DNA of 64,000 bases from Phanerodontia chrysosporium (GCA_001910725.1 MJGA01000020.1:496001-560000); one strand, 5' to 3'. Numbered from the stretch's first letter, positions 22,980-38,150 are shown. Made by a program: numbers and translations. Notes: generated by a model from the sequence alone, not told the origin.

Positions 22980-24668
22980 TCCCTTTTCATTGGCGATATC
23001 GCTTGATGGCCTTACATGCGTCAGGCCTCAGGTGAAACGGCATCTGGAGCAGTATGGTCAGGAAGTTCGTGAGGATCAAAAGATGATGTCGTCGTTGAGA
23101 TCCGCGTCCACTGAGATGATACAGACTTCTTTGGTTCGCCTACGGGTAGTTCAGCACTCGCAAGGGATCACCATCCTTCTTGGGGAGAGGCTGAGTTTGG
23201 CGATGAAGCTCAAACGAGGCGACCCGAGGGTTAAGATGCCGGTATGTCCTCCAGGTGCATGACTGGTTATATGAGCATGTATAAAGTACGCCGTATTGAA
23301 ATTCCATGTGCATGCTCTTGATGCGGTAGAGCCGACTCCAGCAACAGAGTTCATACGATCCTATGTGCTTCCCATCAGTCAAACCCACCGAAGTGAAGCT
23401 GTAATTGCGTTTGACAACGACGATCGGCAGAGCATATTGTAGGAAAAGCGCATCGAAGGAGGGGTGTTCCTTTGACAAAGACAGTCGTGGGTGAGCTTAC
23501 CAGATTGTCTTCGTATAGATGGAAGGTCTCTTTTTTTTTTTTTTTTTTACTATTGATTTGTCTTTCTTGTAAGATGGTCAGGTCTCCTTGCCTTAGCTCG
23601 GCGAACTTTGGGTTGTCGGAGACAGTATGTATACGCTGCTACGCATGGTATACCCGCAGCTGTGAGAGAAGATGTCGGCTTCGAGGCCTGGTGCAAGGTG
23701 CAGGTCGAGGATGGAGCAGAACCATAACGGTGCCTCGCGGATGCACCTGGACATGGCGTCTATCAGTTGATGCGCCATTTGCCAATCTGGGACAAACCAC
23801 GGAAGCGTCAGGCGGGTTCCAAGTCCGCGTTTGAATCTTTTGCAGTGCCGTCATGTTGAACTTGAATCTCAGGCTGAATCGACGATAGCAAAAAACAGGT
23901 ACAGTGCCAATTAAAGCTCCTTTGCCTGAGTGCAATTGGCCCACATATTGCGGCAATGACCACGCATCTACGCGGCTTTTTCCAATACGACATCGCGGCC
24001 TTTACTACATTGGACGGTCCTTTCATCGAGATACGAGAGCCAACCTTCGGACTATCTCTTGTCACATTTCAACGGTGAGTGTTGAATTTCGCTCTGTTAG
24101 GAGTATCTCCCTCTGCGCGATTCAAGCTATGCAGGTCTAACGCCAAGTACCTCCTTATCCGTCCATAGCCGAGTACAACTCTCATTCATAAGCAAGGATT
24201 CAGGCGCGCAGAACCTGCAGAATATTGAAGCAGCTTGTGATGCCTACCGGTTTTATCGGAATTGAGTCCTTTACAGAAGCAGCGCGGCGACTTCCACAGC
24301 CGATAGCTTACGGAGGCACAAAACACAACGCGGTATTTTGAATGCCATGTCGACGGTCATCACGGATAAGTACTGTCACAGCCAAGAGATTTTGCTCGGA
24401 AATACATCACTATGGGCTTGACATGCCCCCAGGTATCACCTCTGTCGCTGTAGTGCGTAAGACACTGAAACAACTTCGCCGAACTGCGTCGCCGAAGGTA
24501 CCGTGTAGAACTTGGCTACAAGAGTATAAGAGGGACTACGCCGTCGCACTCGTCTTTCTTTTTCTCATCGTGCCTTTACATATCCTAAGGGCTTACAGCG
24601 ACACCTCTATAGCTGGTACGTCTTAGCGAGACTTAGACCCGCTCGTGCACTCATTCGCGATCTAGATC
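22980..24668. other. Intergenic, AT-richer, with a poly-T tract
   Basis: Reading frames up to 120 codons on either strand show no domain. The stretch is less GC-rich than the genes around it and contains an 18-T run at 23531-23548. Confidence 0.4.
23531..23548. repeat. Poly-T tract (18 T)
   Basis: This is an uninterrupted homopolymer in the gene-free stretch. No target-site duplication or element body was recognised next to it, so a retroposon tail is possible but unsupported. Confidence 0.6.
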
Positions 24669-27507
<2,839 letters not shown>

Positions 27508-27821
27508 AGCTCGAGGGGTCACTGAGGTGGCTGGACCCCGAGAACTGCTCACCGTCTTCAAGCTGGCGCTACGTACACGTGGATACCGCGTGAGGTTTGG
27601 ATTATATCACCCTTGGGCTCTGCCTACTTCTTGCTCGGTGTACTGTACGAACATCGCGATGTGCGACTCTGTTGCCTGAACCTATCTGATTTTCTACACC
27701 CATCCCGCCTGGCGTGAGGAAGAACCTCCTTCCGTCTGTTACACGTACGTCACTCGGTATAACCTCGCATTATCCGCATCATCGGCTTTCTGCTTGTCTG
27801 ATCAGGCCCCCACCATGCGAT
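27508..27821. other. Short intergenic region between GMC and Nudix genes
   Basis: The two genes run in the same direction. This contains the presumed promoter of the Nudix gene, and no motif stood out. Confidence 0.4.
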
Positions 27822-28857
27822 ATGGCAGAGGCCCAAGCGAATGGTCAGCTTCGAAGCGGGTGGGTGAGACGCGCTTCGAACGCTGCATCACGTTCACTGC
27901 GCTCTCTCCTATCTTCTCCTGATATGTCTCGCGCTGCTGCCAACGACGCCGTTCGTGCAGGACAGGAAGTCCATCCCAGCAGCAGCGACGCGAACATGGC
28001 GCTGCACAGGCAACACAAGTCCAAGGAGGCAAGACTACTGCTGCACGTTCGCAAGCAAGTGGTCAGCACCGTTTGGCACCAGTGAAAGCACTGTCGCCTT
28101 CATCTTCACCTGGCATCCCCGACAGTCTGTTCTACGCGGAGGACTTCATGATCGGGGCGGGTATGGTCGTCCTGCAACCCGAGACCGCGAAGGTCGTTGT
28201 TGTCTTTGACACGGAGCGCAAGATATGGTTCTTGCCAAAGGGGCGCAAGGATGTGGGGGAGAGCTTGGAGCAGGCCGCGTTGCGGAGGCATATGAGGAGG
28301 TGCGTCCTGGTCCTATGTATTGGCGACTCAAAAGTAATCTCACATCGCTGCCCATACGCTTCCAGTCTGGATTTCGTGCCCAGTTCTTCCCGCTGTTCAT
28401 CCCAACCAACGCTCCCACTCCTCCCGCACAGCGTCAAAAGTTCCCGAAGCCCAATACGGAGCCGTTCTACGTAGAGACGGTGCGCTGGAATCGACGCAGA
28501 CAGCCGCAGGCTCCGAGTGCGGTCGGGGGAGAATACTTTGTTTTCTGGTACATCGGGCAGATTCCAGCAGACGCGGTATGGGAGGCGAACACGGGCATGG
28601 CGGATGAGAAGGGCTACCGCGCGCACCTATTGACACACGATGAAGCGTTGCAGAAGCTTGGCAAGGATACGAGTGAGGGATTACTCGTACACAGGGCGTA
28701 CGCAATTTGGGAGTCTTCGAAGAGAATTGAGGAGCAGATTCGGCGGGCCGAGAGCAGCCAACAAGCGACTGACGTACCTCAGGCTGTGCCGCCTGCGACG
28801 AGCGACACTCAGGCTGCAGCTGCTTCCGAGCAGGACGAGGAGTGGGTTGATGAATAA
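27822..28857 (+). pseudogene. Nudix hydrolase with a one-base frame break in the Nudix box
   Basis: Nudix enzymes hydrolyse nucleoside diphosphates linked to another group. The core reads GIPDSLFYAEDFMIGAGMVV, then KIWFLPKGRKDVGESLEQAALR in one frame and EAYEE in another. After a GTGCGT/TTCCAG intron it continues SGFRAQFFPLFIPTNA. Together these make the Nudix box GRKDVGESLEQAALREAYEESGF, a perfect GX5EX7REXXEEXG match, but CGGAG at 28283-28287 needs one more G to stay in frame. The C-terminus (EYFVFWYIGQIP, GLLVHRAYAIWE) ends with an acidic Gln/Ala-rich tail at 28857. The N-terminal exon is not settled; MAEAQANG at 27822 is the best start candidate. It may be intact in the real genome. Confidence 0.75.
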
Positions 28858-29285
28858 GTTCACAGACAGCGCCTGAACGGCACACACCGACTCGCTCGTG
28901 AAGGTACGTCCTACCATATCTTCCCAACATGACCGCTTACCTTCATGACTTGCAACGAAGACGTGTACAAAGTACCCACAAATGTAACATCAGGCTGCAG
29001 GAAGCCTGTGTAAAATAGAAGAACGAGAACATGCAACTATACACCAATGAGACAGACAACAAAGAGCCAATCTACGTAACGCATGCTAGAGTCCGGGATC
29101 ATGAATACAGTCCGTCTGAATGCTATACGGTCTTACAGATGAATGAGGAGTCGGAGACAAATAATGCAGATGGTCTGACAATGAGGAGCAGATCGTTAGT
29201 GGTCGAGATGCAGTATCACGGTGAGCCGGAAGGTGCAGGGTAGCAGACTATGCGAATCCAGAGTAATTAGGAAATGGCAAACTTT
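28858..29285. other. Convergent intergenic region
   Basis: This lies between the 3' ends of the Nudix gene and the next minus-strand gene. Nothing else was seen. Confidence 0.4.
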
Positions 29286-30179
29286 TCAGAAGTTTCGATG
29301 CGGCGAGCGAGTAGCGTCCTTGACGAACGCCTTAGTTAGCGAAGGCAGAAAACCGAGCGGTGCGACTGGTGATGAACAATGTTGGATTTCGACGCCGGCT
29401 GGCGAGCTGGATTTCGCTTGAGGCGCAGGCGAAACACACTCCTCCACGGTTGGACTGCCCTTCGAGCTGCCGCTGTCCGTATCGAGGTCCGGCGTCCACT
29501 CACAGGGCACAGCACCCTGCATCCTCGCGCCCTCGGGCATGAAGGCCGCCGGGACGGGCTTGCGAGCACACTGGGACGCCGACCGCCCAAGTGCCCCGGG
29601 CTCGTCGCGCGCTGCGGGCGGGCGGAACGCGGCCTGGTACTGCGCGTACGCGGAGCGCTGCGTGCCCGCGCGCGCGGTGGCCTGCTGGCGGAGGCGGCGC
29701 TGGTACTCGGCGGCCCAGTCGCGCACGGCGCCGGCGCCCTGCGGCGGGGGCATCGCAGCCGCGGGCACGGTGAGCAGCGGCGCGGCGTGCTGGCGCGGGC
29801 TCCACGTCGCGGGCGGGCGGGCGAGCGTCGCGTCGGGCGCGGCTGCGCCGTGCGGCTTGTACTGCCGCAGGGGTCAGCGCAAGAACGCGGGTGGTAGCGG
29901 AGACGGGACGCGCACCTTGAGCCCGACGACGCGGTGCGCGTCGTCGTAGAGCAGGCTGAAGCGTGCGCGCCGCTGCGGGCCGATCGTGTATGGATCGTTG
30001 AGCCGTTCGACCCACTCGGCGACGGCGGGCTTGTAGCGGCGCTGGGCACGCGTGATGGCCCAGGAGGCGAGGCACAGGACGCTGACCGTGAGGAGCGTGA
30101 GGAGTGTCCAGAAGAGCGCGGGGGACTTGTTCATGAAGTGCACGAGGCCGGTCGAGGACTCTGCTGGGATTGGAGCCAT
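29286..30179 (-). CDS. One-TM protein with disordered Pro/Gln-rich tail, unknown function
   Basis: Two exons (30179-29916 and 29861-29286) join in phase into 279 residues. After a short N-terminus (MAPIPAESSTGLVHFMNKS) comes one membrane segment (FWTLLTLLTVSVLCLASWAI) and a basic stop-transfer patch (RAQRRYK). A conserved-looking block follows (WVERLNDPYTIGPQRRARFS, LLYDDAHRVVGLK). The rest is Ala/Pro/Gln-rich and disordered, with AAEYQRRLRQQ and a Ser-rich C-terminus. There is no signal peptide before the TM, so the tail is probably cytosolic. The start is the first Met before the TM in the right frame. No family is recognised, though single-pass proteins of this shape are common in basidiomycetes. 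Confidence 0.78.
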
Positions 30180-30738
30180 GTCGGGTTGGGCAGGGTGTTG
30201 TGCCGGTCGTAGGGCTCCGAGGCTTGACGGACGTGTAGGAGTATGTCCAATCAGAAGTGCATAGCAGACTGAAGGCACATCGTTGAGTGCCAGACGCACC
30301 AGAGGCTGGGCGTTGCAAGCCGCATCTAACTGTCAGCAACGGTACTAGCACGCTCGACGATGTGCCATAGCATCCTAGACGTAATTGCGGCCCAAATCGC
30401 ACCTGTCAGCACTGTCAACCTCTTGCGAACCGTGGTGGAAGGCCAGCTCACATTCAAATCATGCCTGTAACTGTACCAACAGCGCGGTCAGAGCTAGTCA
30501 ATACTGTTATGCGACAAGTGGTATACAATCCGGATCTGAAAACTATAGGAGCAAGGAATCAGCTTCACTCATGACAGCCGGCAGACCACGCACCTTATAA
30601 GCATGAAGAGACTTGCAAGCCACCTCAACGAATCATCACTCGCAAGCAAAGTCCTTGAATTGTCCAATTATAATGTTACACTATCAGGGGTATTCTACTG
30701 TATACTGGCAACACCAGAAATCCCAGAGTCCCAAGCTA
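30180..30738. other. Intergenic, no gene supported
   Basis: This is the upstream region of the one-TM gene and the 3' flank of the BAG gene. No motif was noticed. Confidence 0.4.
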
Positions 30739-32888
30739 TCAATGCGCCTCGACGTCCGACCACTCTGCTTCGTTGAGCTCGCTGAGCACCTCTGCAGAAT
30801 CCACAATGTCGATATCGCTGTCCGCCTTCTCTGCACTCTCGGCGCGCGCCGTGCTCGGTACAGGGTCCGCGAGCGGGTTCGACTGCAACAAGAAGCCGCC
30901 GCCCGAAGGGATTGGCGACGACGGTGCCGACGTAGAGGAAGGTTCGGCGGTACCTCCGGTGGACGCGGTGTCGGGTGCTGCGTCGACGGATGAGGACGAG
31001 AAAGGGTCACTTGCGGATGCAGCGGGTTGTGCGACGGCGTCTTCAGCGGGAGTAGGCGAGTCGACGGTCATGGTAGCCTCAGAGGCCTCTGGAGTGGTGC
31101 TGTCGACGGCGGACTCGGGAGCGTGGTCGGCTTGAGCCGCGTCAGACGAAGCATCGGCCTCGACGCGCTCAGGTGCTGTTTCCGCGGTCTCCACCAGAGC
31201 CGCTGCGGACGGGACGACATCTGGAGCAGGTGCAGGCACGGAGGGGACATTGGCGTCGGTGTCAATTGTGGGCTCCAAGGCGGCTTCCACAGAATGCGAG
31301 GGCTCAGCGGGCGAAGGTCCGGCGGGTGTAGATTCCGCGGTCGAAAGCTCGATGTCTTGCATGACAACATCGGAAGAATCAGCTTCAAGGGTAGCAGAAG
31401 GCTCAGCGTGAGCGGGCTCGACGGTGGACTCGGTGGACTCGGTGGCAATCGGAGAGACGTGCACGGGTGCCTCGGAGACGTCGACAGCAGCTTCAGCAGC
31501 AACCTCTGCCTTGTCCTGCACTGGGACGCTCACGCCGGCCTCAGCAAGCGGCTCCTGCGAGGCAGCACGCGCGCGCTCACGGCTCTCCTCGACGCGACGG
31601 CCAATCTCGCGGATGGCACGCTCGACCTTGTTCACGACCTCCTTGCGGCGCCCGCGCACGGCATCGTCGCCAAAGCTCTCCACAGCGTCGAGGCGCGCGA
31701 GGAGTCCGTTGAGCGCGTGCTCGTACGCGTGCACGGGCTTGTTCTTCGGCGTGAACGCGAGCTCCGTCTCCGAGTCCGAGTCCCAGCCGCCCGCCGCGGG
31801 CCGGGGAGCGTCGAGGTCGAGCTCCGCCGGGAAGACGAAGGAGGCCTCGAGCGCGCGGAGGCTGTCCTCGATGCGCTGGATCGTGCCGAGTGAGAGGTGG
31901 CGCGCGGAGGCGTGCTCGAGGCGTTCCTTGGCGTCGTGTGCTTGCGCGGGGGTCATGGCAGGCGTACGGTGAAGGTCGGCGCCCTCGCTGGCAGGAGTGG
32001 GCTCGGGGTTGGAAGGGGTTGTCGACGGGACATTGATTGGAACAGTGAAGGACCTGGTAGATGGCGGCTTAGGCGAAGCAGACCTCGCGGCGGTCTCAGG
32101 CTTGCTCTTCGACAGGTTGAAGGGGGAAGTAGGTGTCTCGCGGGCCTTGCCCTTGTCGACCTTGGGCTTCTTCGCGGCGGGGGCAGATTCGTCGAGCTCG
32201 GAGAGTAGGTGCTGGAGAGCCTCGCGAACTTCGTCGTCGGCCTCATGCTCGAGGCGACGCTTGAGCTCAGACTTTACGGAGCGAGACGCGGGCTGGGCAG
32301 GCTTTGGCACAGGCTGGGACTGCTCGCACGATGCGGTGAGAACTACTGGATTAAGCAAAGCAGGGAAGGGACATACGGCCTTGGGCTTCCCAGAGATGTC
32401 GGCACCGCCAAACTGGGCAGTCAAGAGGGAGATCCAGTGCTCCTGCTCGCGACGCTGGGCCTCGCGGCGGCGTTCGGCCTCAGCGCGCTTGCGTGCGACA
32501 GCAGCGGCACGAGCACGCTCTGCCTCTGGCGTTGCTGGAGGAGCTCGGCACGACGGCGGGCGGCATCGAGTTCGACACGGCGGCGGAAGTGCTCGGCGTC
32601 GGCGAAGGAGTAGGTCTGGTCGTAGAAGAGGGGGTGTTCCTGCGCATAGAGCGCCTCGAGGAAGTCGACTGCCTCAGCACGGCGGCGTGCCTGCTCGCGG
32701 AGGACGGCCTCGCGGTAGCGACGCTCCTCGGCGGCACGCTCCTGGCGAAGGGCCTCGGCCCGTGCGTGGGCGACGGCGTAGTCGTAGGCAGCGCGGTGCA
32801 CGGCGGCCTCGGCGGCGCGCTCGTAGTCGTATGCCGGGCACGCAGGGTGCGCAGAGTGGATGGCGGAGACGGGGGTCAAGACGAACAT
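30739..32888 (-). CDS. BAG-domain Hsp70 co-chaperone; single-base frame break near 32526
   Basis: BAG domains bind the Hsp70 ATPase domain and promote nucleotide exchange. The protein starts MFVLTPVSAIHSAHPACPAY at 32888. An Arg/Glu/Ala-rich coiled coil follows (AYDYAVAHARAEALRQERA, EALYAQEHPLFYDQTYSF). The frame breaks at CCAGAGG (32523-32529) and resumes as EAERARAAAVARKRAEAERR, then EHWISLLTAQFGG; one missing base explains it. A 57 nt intron with a GTATGT donor follows GKPKA. The BAG region is LSLGTIQRIEDSLRALEASF with AYEHALNGLLARLDAVESFG and VVNKVERAIREIGRRVEES. The last 230 residues are acidic and Ala/Thr/Pro-rich, ending SELNEAEWSDVEAH. A TATA box lies at 32966, and TTCGAGAA, a possible heat-shock half-site pair, lies at about 33046. 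Confidence 0.85.
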
Positions 32889-32965
32889 TGTGAGCGAGGA
32901 GAGTGTGCGGTGGATGAGAGGAGAGCGGATGATGATGGAGGGAGGTGCCCCGACATGGTGTCGGC

Positions 32966-32972
32966 TTTTATA
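32966..32972 (-). promoter_or_regulatory. TATA box of the BAG gene
   Basis: On the minus strand the sequence reads TATAAAA about 78 bp upstream of the start codon at 32888. A TTCnnGAA element lies about 75 bp further upstream, compatible with heat-shock-factor control. Confidence 0.5.
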
Positions 32973-33348
32973 GTTGTCGGTCGGTCAGCAGCAGTCGGGG
33001 ACGCGTCAGCCGCCACGTACGCCGTCGTGCGCAGTGAAGGCGGTTCGAGAAAGTCGTCGACGTCGGGAGGCGGCCTTGGATTCAGCAGCAACATCCTGGG
33101 CGCTTCACGAATCCTCGCGAAGGTGCTAGAACCCGCACCTGCCTCTTTGGGCAATCCCATCCCGCGAAGCGCTCGGCTTACCTGGGATGCTTTGACTCTG
33201 GCACACCTGGAGGGTAAGCACAAGCTGTTGCATTCGTGATGCGTAAAGTCGTGATGATGTCGTAAAGGTCATGTAGGTCGTAAAGAGTGCTGAACAAGCA
33301 TGAGCAAGCAGAAGCCAACGAAACGCCTGAACTCGAAAGGAAGGACGG

Positions 33349-34074
33349 TCAGAACAGTGCAGCCAGAATGAACGACAGAGTCACAGGTAGAGCCACGTTA
33401 GGAGCATAGAGCCCGCGCCCGCCACTGGTCGACGCAGTGGGCGAGGGGGACGTGGCAGGAGTGCTCGCGAGGCTCGACGTCGAGCTGATCTCCCCGTCTG
33501 CGGACGGCGCGTTGCCGACAAAGGTGCTCAGCAACGCACACGCGCTGCGTATCCCGCTCACCACCGCAGGTGCATCCGTGGTGTTCAGGAACTGCGTCTG
33601 GTTCGTCTTCGTGAAGCTACCCCCGCGACGACGTCAGAACCAAATTCAGACGCGACTCATGACCACTTCACTTACCAGTCGACGCACTGCGGGTACGCTG
33701 GTGAAAGATCAGAACGAGCACTACATTGTGCCAGGAGACACGCACTGCTCTGGAACGTGTCCGTGCACGCACACCTGATCACGTCGATGAACGCGCCGGG
33801 GTTCCACAGCACCTGCCGAGGCACGCGTCAGCCCGCACACTCCCGCAGGACGAGCGCAGCCACCGACCGTGGACACGTTCGCAAACACAGGCGCCGCCTG
33901 CGCGCAGCTGTCGATGCCCGGGAAGCCCTGCTCGCAGGTCGCGCACGAGGGCGGGTCTGCCGGGAACACGGGCGCCGCCGCCGCGTCCTGCCGCAGGCCG
34001 AGGTGCGGCCGCGCAGACGCAGCGCTGCAGGCGAGCAGCGCGAGGAGGAGCGTGAAGAGCGTCGTCCCGAACAT
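33349..34074 (-). CDS. Small secreted Cys-rich protein, probably GPI-anchored
   Basis: The start at 34074 gives a signal peptide (MFGTTLFTLLLALLACSAAS). The mature part has Cys residues in a CFEM-like spacing: SCATCEQGFPGIDSCAQAAP, then after an intron VLWNPGAFIDVIRCACTDTF, a short exon YPQCVDC, and FTKTNQTQFLNTTDAPAVV. The last exon has GIRSACALLSTFVG, a Ser/Thr/Pro linker and a hydrophobic C-terminus (VALPVTLSFILAALF), as in GPI-anchored wall proteins. Four to five short introns are needed, with acceptors TCGGCAG and CCGCAG among them. It is not a textbook eight-Cys CFEM domain, so the family call stays open. The role is probably at the cell wall or surface. Confidence 0.75.
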
Positions 34075-34430
34075 CGTGCGTCTGCCTGCGTGCGCCGTCG
34101 TGGTGGTGGTCGCGGTGCAAAGGGCCTGCTGCAGTGCGGTCCGCATGACCGCGCCGCCCGCGAGGCAGGCCGCCAACCGCAGGCGCCGGGACCCCTGGAC
34201 CAGTTGGGGTGGTTCACACAGCGTGGCGTCTGCGAACGTGTCCCCCCTCGCAGGCAAAGTACAACATGTCATATTAGCTGGATGAGCACGACAATTCCGG
34301 ACTCGTACGCTACGAAACAAGACACGACAACAGTCCGTCCCACCGAGTCCGCACCGAAAGAGACAGTACAGTCATTAGCCAGAGGAAACTGGAAAAAGAG
34401 ACGGAGGAACATCCGAGACCTGCGTCGCCG

Positions 34431-36322
34431 CTACCTGCGGCGCCGCGCGACCCACGTACCCTCGTAGCCGTCGATGTGCGCGGGGCTGAGCGTGTCGCGC
34501 CAGCGCCCGGCGAGGCTTCCGTTCGCGTTCCCGACGAGGTACGCGCGGTACAGCCACTTGCCGCGGTCGCCGTCGGTCTGCACCTGCTGTGGTCAGCACC
34601 GCCCGCCGAGCACACAAAAGCGCGACGAAGACGCAACGCACGTATTCCTTCGACAGGCTGATGTACCCGTCGCTCGGGCGCACGCGCCCCACGAGGTTGA
34701 AGTCGCCCCACGCCGAGTGCCCCTGCACGGCCGTCAGTACCGGGGCGTCCGCACGCGAGAGGCGCAGCCACGACACGCACCTCGCCCGTGATGAACACGT
34801 CCTGCACGCGGTCCTGGAGGCCCTGGCGCTGCACGCTCGCCCAGGAGAGGTACACGACGGGCCGCTTCTGGCCGGGCAGGAGCAGCTCGAGGTGGTCCGA
34901 GTGCTCGCTGATCTCGATCTCATTCGGGACGTACCCGCGCGAGGGGTTCCCCGCGCCGAGCGGGCGCGGCGGCTCCGCGCCGTGCGCGTGCGCGTCGGGC
35001 TCCGGCGCGACAAAGTGCCACTCGCGCACCTTGAGCGTCTGCCGGTGCTGCGCGACGAGGCTCTTCTGCAGCACGCTCGGCGGCGCGCCCTGCAACAGCC
35101 CCGCGTACGACGTGAACTCGGTGTACTGGCGGCGGTGCGCGTGCGCGCGTCAGCTCCTGTGTGCGTGCGCGGCGAACAGAAACTAAGGAAGGCGGCGCAC
35201 CGTGAAGACGCCCTCCCACACGCCCTCGAAGCTCCCCGGCGTGAACGCGCCCGCCATCGTCGGGCGGAGCAGGATCTTCGGGTCCGCGAGGTTGCGCAGA
35301 CGCGCCCAGTCGCAGTCCGTCTCTGCGCCGCGCGGCACGGTGCGCTCGACGTCGAGCCGCGGGAGGATCACCTTTGTGTAGCTCTCGGGGTCGCGCAGCA
35401 TGCTGAGCTTGTTCACGAGGATCAGGTACGCAAGGATCGCCGCGGCGGCGGGCGCGGGCGCGACGAGCCTGAGCTCTGACGAGTAGTGTTTGACGATCGT
35501 CGGCGGGATCTTCGGCCGACGCGGTACAAAGTCCACCCAATCTGGATAGCACAGCGGGTACTGCAGGGTCATCAGGTGTGAGCTTTACCGTGAAGGTCGC
35601 TGCAGGCAGGAAACGCCAACCTTGTGGGCGCTGAGCGCTATCACCTTTAGGATCCCTGATGCATGAAGGAAGAGCTTTTCGTTGCGCAAGTAGTCGTCTG
35701 GGCCGCGATGAGCGGAGATGCACGGCCGACGAGCGGATACACACGTACCTGGCTGTAATAGGCACCAGAAGAGCCAAAGGGCAAGCGACATCTGCTCCGA
35801 GTTGTCGATCCATTTGTCCGCCACTCTTATCGTCTCGAAAAAGTTCGAGGCGCCGTGCGGGTCAAAGAGGTACTCCTTTAGCCACTCGTTCATGTGCGCG
35901 TACTCGAGCAGCTGTCGTTCGTTTTTCCCGTCGTTCTCGAGCACCATGAGGTACGCGGTCCAGAGTATGCGCCCGAGGTGCTTGTCTGCCGCGGGCGCGA
36001 TCGTGTCCGTGCGGGCGCGGATGCGTTTCAGGACGAGGCTGCGGCGCTGGAGCTCCTCCGCGAGGGCGGTCGCGGGCAGCTGCGCGGCGCCGAGGCGGCG
36101 GTACGCGGCGGCGGTGTCGTACTTCTCGGCGAAGATCCGGGCGTACAGGTGCGGGTTGTTTTGGAAGGCGAGGGCGTCGTGCGTCGCCCTGTTCAGGGCG
36201 AGCAGGGGCACGATGCCTGCGGGCGGGCCGAGCGTGCCCTGCGTCGCGGCGAAAAAGGCGATGTGCTCGAGCACCTCCTGCGGGACGGCGCCGAGCGATG
36301 GCGGCGGTGCCTCTGTGGGCAT
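34431..36322 (-). CDS. F-box-like protein conserved in basidiomycetes
   Basis: The N-terminus reads LGAVPQEVLEHIAFFAATQG and VPLLALNRATHDALAFQNNP, a degenerate F-box. Helical regions follow (HLGRILWTAYLMVLENDGKN, KWIDNSEQMSLALWLFWCLL). Later exons give YPLCYPDWVDFVPRRPKIPP and SFEGVWEGVFT, then PNEIEISEHSDHLELLLPGQ. The C-terminal beta-rich domain ends SKEYVQTDGDRGKWLYRAYL, then GSLAGRWRDTLSPAHIDGYE and a basic RRRR. Introns with clean consensus sit after LLQP, after ALSAHK, and around the C-terminal exons. The gene probably encodes a substrate adaptor of an SCF ligase, but the C-terminal domain has no function I can name. All joined exons keep frame. Confidence 0.78.
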
Positions 36323-38150
36323 GGCTGGCTCCTGTGTGCGGGGGAGTCTGGGGTGCCAGGGAGCTAGCGGGGCTGAAAGCGCGGCGGGGCCTGTACAGAT
36401 GGTGTGTATTAGTATGCGTGTGGATTGGCCGGTCAATGGAAAGGGCGGCACCTGCCGGTGATGTGGTGGTGTTCCGCACTGTGAAGAAAGAGATACTTGC
36501 CCACCCGGGTCCTGGATGGACGATATGCGAGACGCAGTAAGTGCGACTGATCAGCCGTGTCTGCGAGCCACTTGCGTCAGCTGCGCGTCACGCTCTGGTT
36601 CTCGACGCGAACAGACCTGCGCTGGTTGTCTAGCTTGAAGCAAAAGCCAGTCAGTCAGGTAACCAAGTTTGCGGGCGGTGGTAAGACGGAAAGCGGGGAA
36701 AGCGGGCAAGTCATAACCCTATGCTAGGGGTAAACTATTCTCCAGGCTCCGGCGGTTCGGGTTGAGCCGGGCGCGCCGAGGCTGTCTCAGTTCTTTCGAC
36801 ATTGCGCCTTGCGACGCGGACGACGGCGCAAAGCTGCTGGACCCGGAGAGCGGACGATATGGTTACGGGTGTGTGCAGGGTCGCTTTTCCCACAGCCTCA
36901 GGCCACGGCGGGATGGCGTAGGAAGAACGGCTGTTGACATGTCTATAGCAGGCGAGTGCAGATCCATGCAGAGGCGGCTCGCCAGGAGCAGTCTGCCCTC
37001 GTGCTGTGCAGGCTGTGAAATCTTTATCAGCGTCCTGGAGGGCCTGACGCGGCTTCTGGCCTGCGCTCTGGCCTGCTGATCCTGCCCTCTTGCGTCCACA
37101 TGGGGCTCCATGGCTGGCGTGCCTAGGAATGTCCAGAGATACGCTCGCTTGTCCGTCCAACTCGGCAGGCGGTTCTCATGTCGCCCGTTAGGCAAGTAGC
37201 TCACGCCGAGTCGGCGCGAGGCGTTGGAAATAGATTATGTTTCTGGCGGTGTCCCCCTGCCTTGTGCAGCGTAGCGGCGGGCTGTGTCGAGCGGTGGTTA
37301 TTTCGTAGACCCAGACCGTGTTCCGCCTCTCTGTTCCGCCTCCGAAGCATATCACTCGGCAGCAACTCTAAACGTATTTGGAAGGCTACAGGCTCGTGGC
37401 GCCTTCCGGAGCGCCCAAAGACGAGCCGCGGCGACCCGGCTTTCGTTCTCTCCAACCAAACCTTGCCTGCAGAACACACACATTCTCATCGCTACAACAC
37501 GCAAACGCTTTGAGACCCTGCCCCGTGTGCGACTTCTGGCTGGCGTGCCACCGGGAGACGACCCTGTCGTCGAGGGGCTGCTCCTCCCCCCTAGGATGGT
37601 GAGGCGTCGCAGTATTCTGACATGTGTCGTACCGCCGAGCAAAGCAAAGCACTGTACATTTTAGGTAAGGTCGAAGCGTCGATGGTAAGCGAGGCGATGA
37701 TAGGATATAGGGCAAGCGTCTGTGTGCGGACGAGGATTCAGCAAGGGCCATGTCAGGATTGCTCAGAAATGGTCTCGAACGAAAGTGTCCTGAATCGAAT
37801 GGAAGGACTCCCGCCAGTCATCTAGAAGGGAGGGAGAAGGGTGAATATTCTCACCAAATATATTGCTGCAGCAGGCAGTGACGGTCGTGTAGACTTCGTC
37901 GTCCTTATCAAGCATGGTGCAGCATGCGTCCTGGTCGTAACGTACGTGCTAGCGGAATATCGGTGAGACATGTCGGTTGTTGCTGTCGGTGCAACGCCCG
38001 TCGCCAGTCGCCATGCGTGGGAACGGGTCGAGATCGCATCACTGGGTTGTGTCAGGCGTCTATCTTCTCGACCATACCACGACGACCTCCTCGCCCGACT
38101 CATGGAGGGCAACATCCCCACCGACCTCTGCGTTACCCCCGCCGAAAACG
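36323..38150. other. Intergenic, no gene supported
   Basis: Frames up to 141 codons occur on both strands without domains. The right end should hold the promoter and perhaps a small first exon of the Cdc20-like gene. Confidence 0.4.

Noticed and set aside
23531..23548. Poly-T tract as the tail of a retroposon
   Set aside because: No element body, promoter boxes or target-site duplication were recognised beside it.
29500..30402. 300-codon minus frame overlapping the one-TM gene
   Set aside because: It is an Arg/Ala-rich alternative frame of the gene at 29286-30179, which has a TM and a good splice junction.
31027..31893. Plus-strand frame of 288 codons inside the BAG gene
   Set aside because: It is antisense to the Ala/Thr/Pro/Glu-rich BAG tail; Gly/Arg/Ser-rich composition follows from that.
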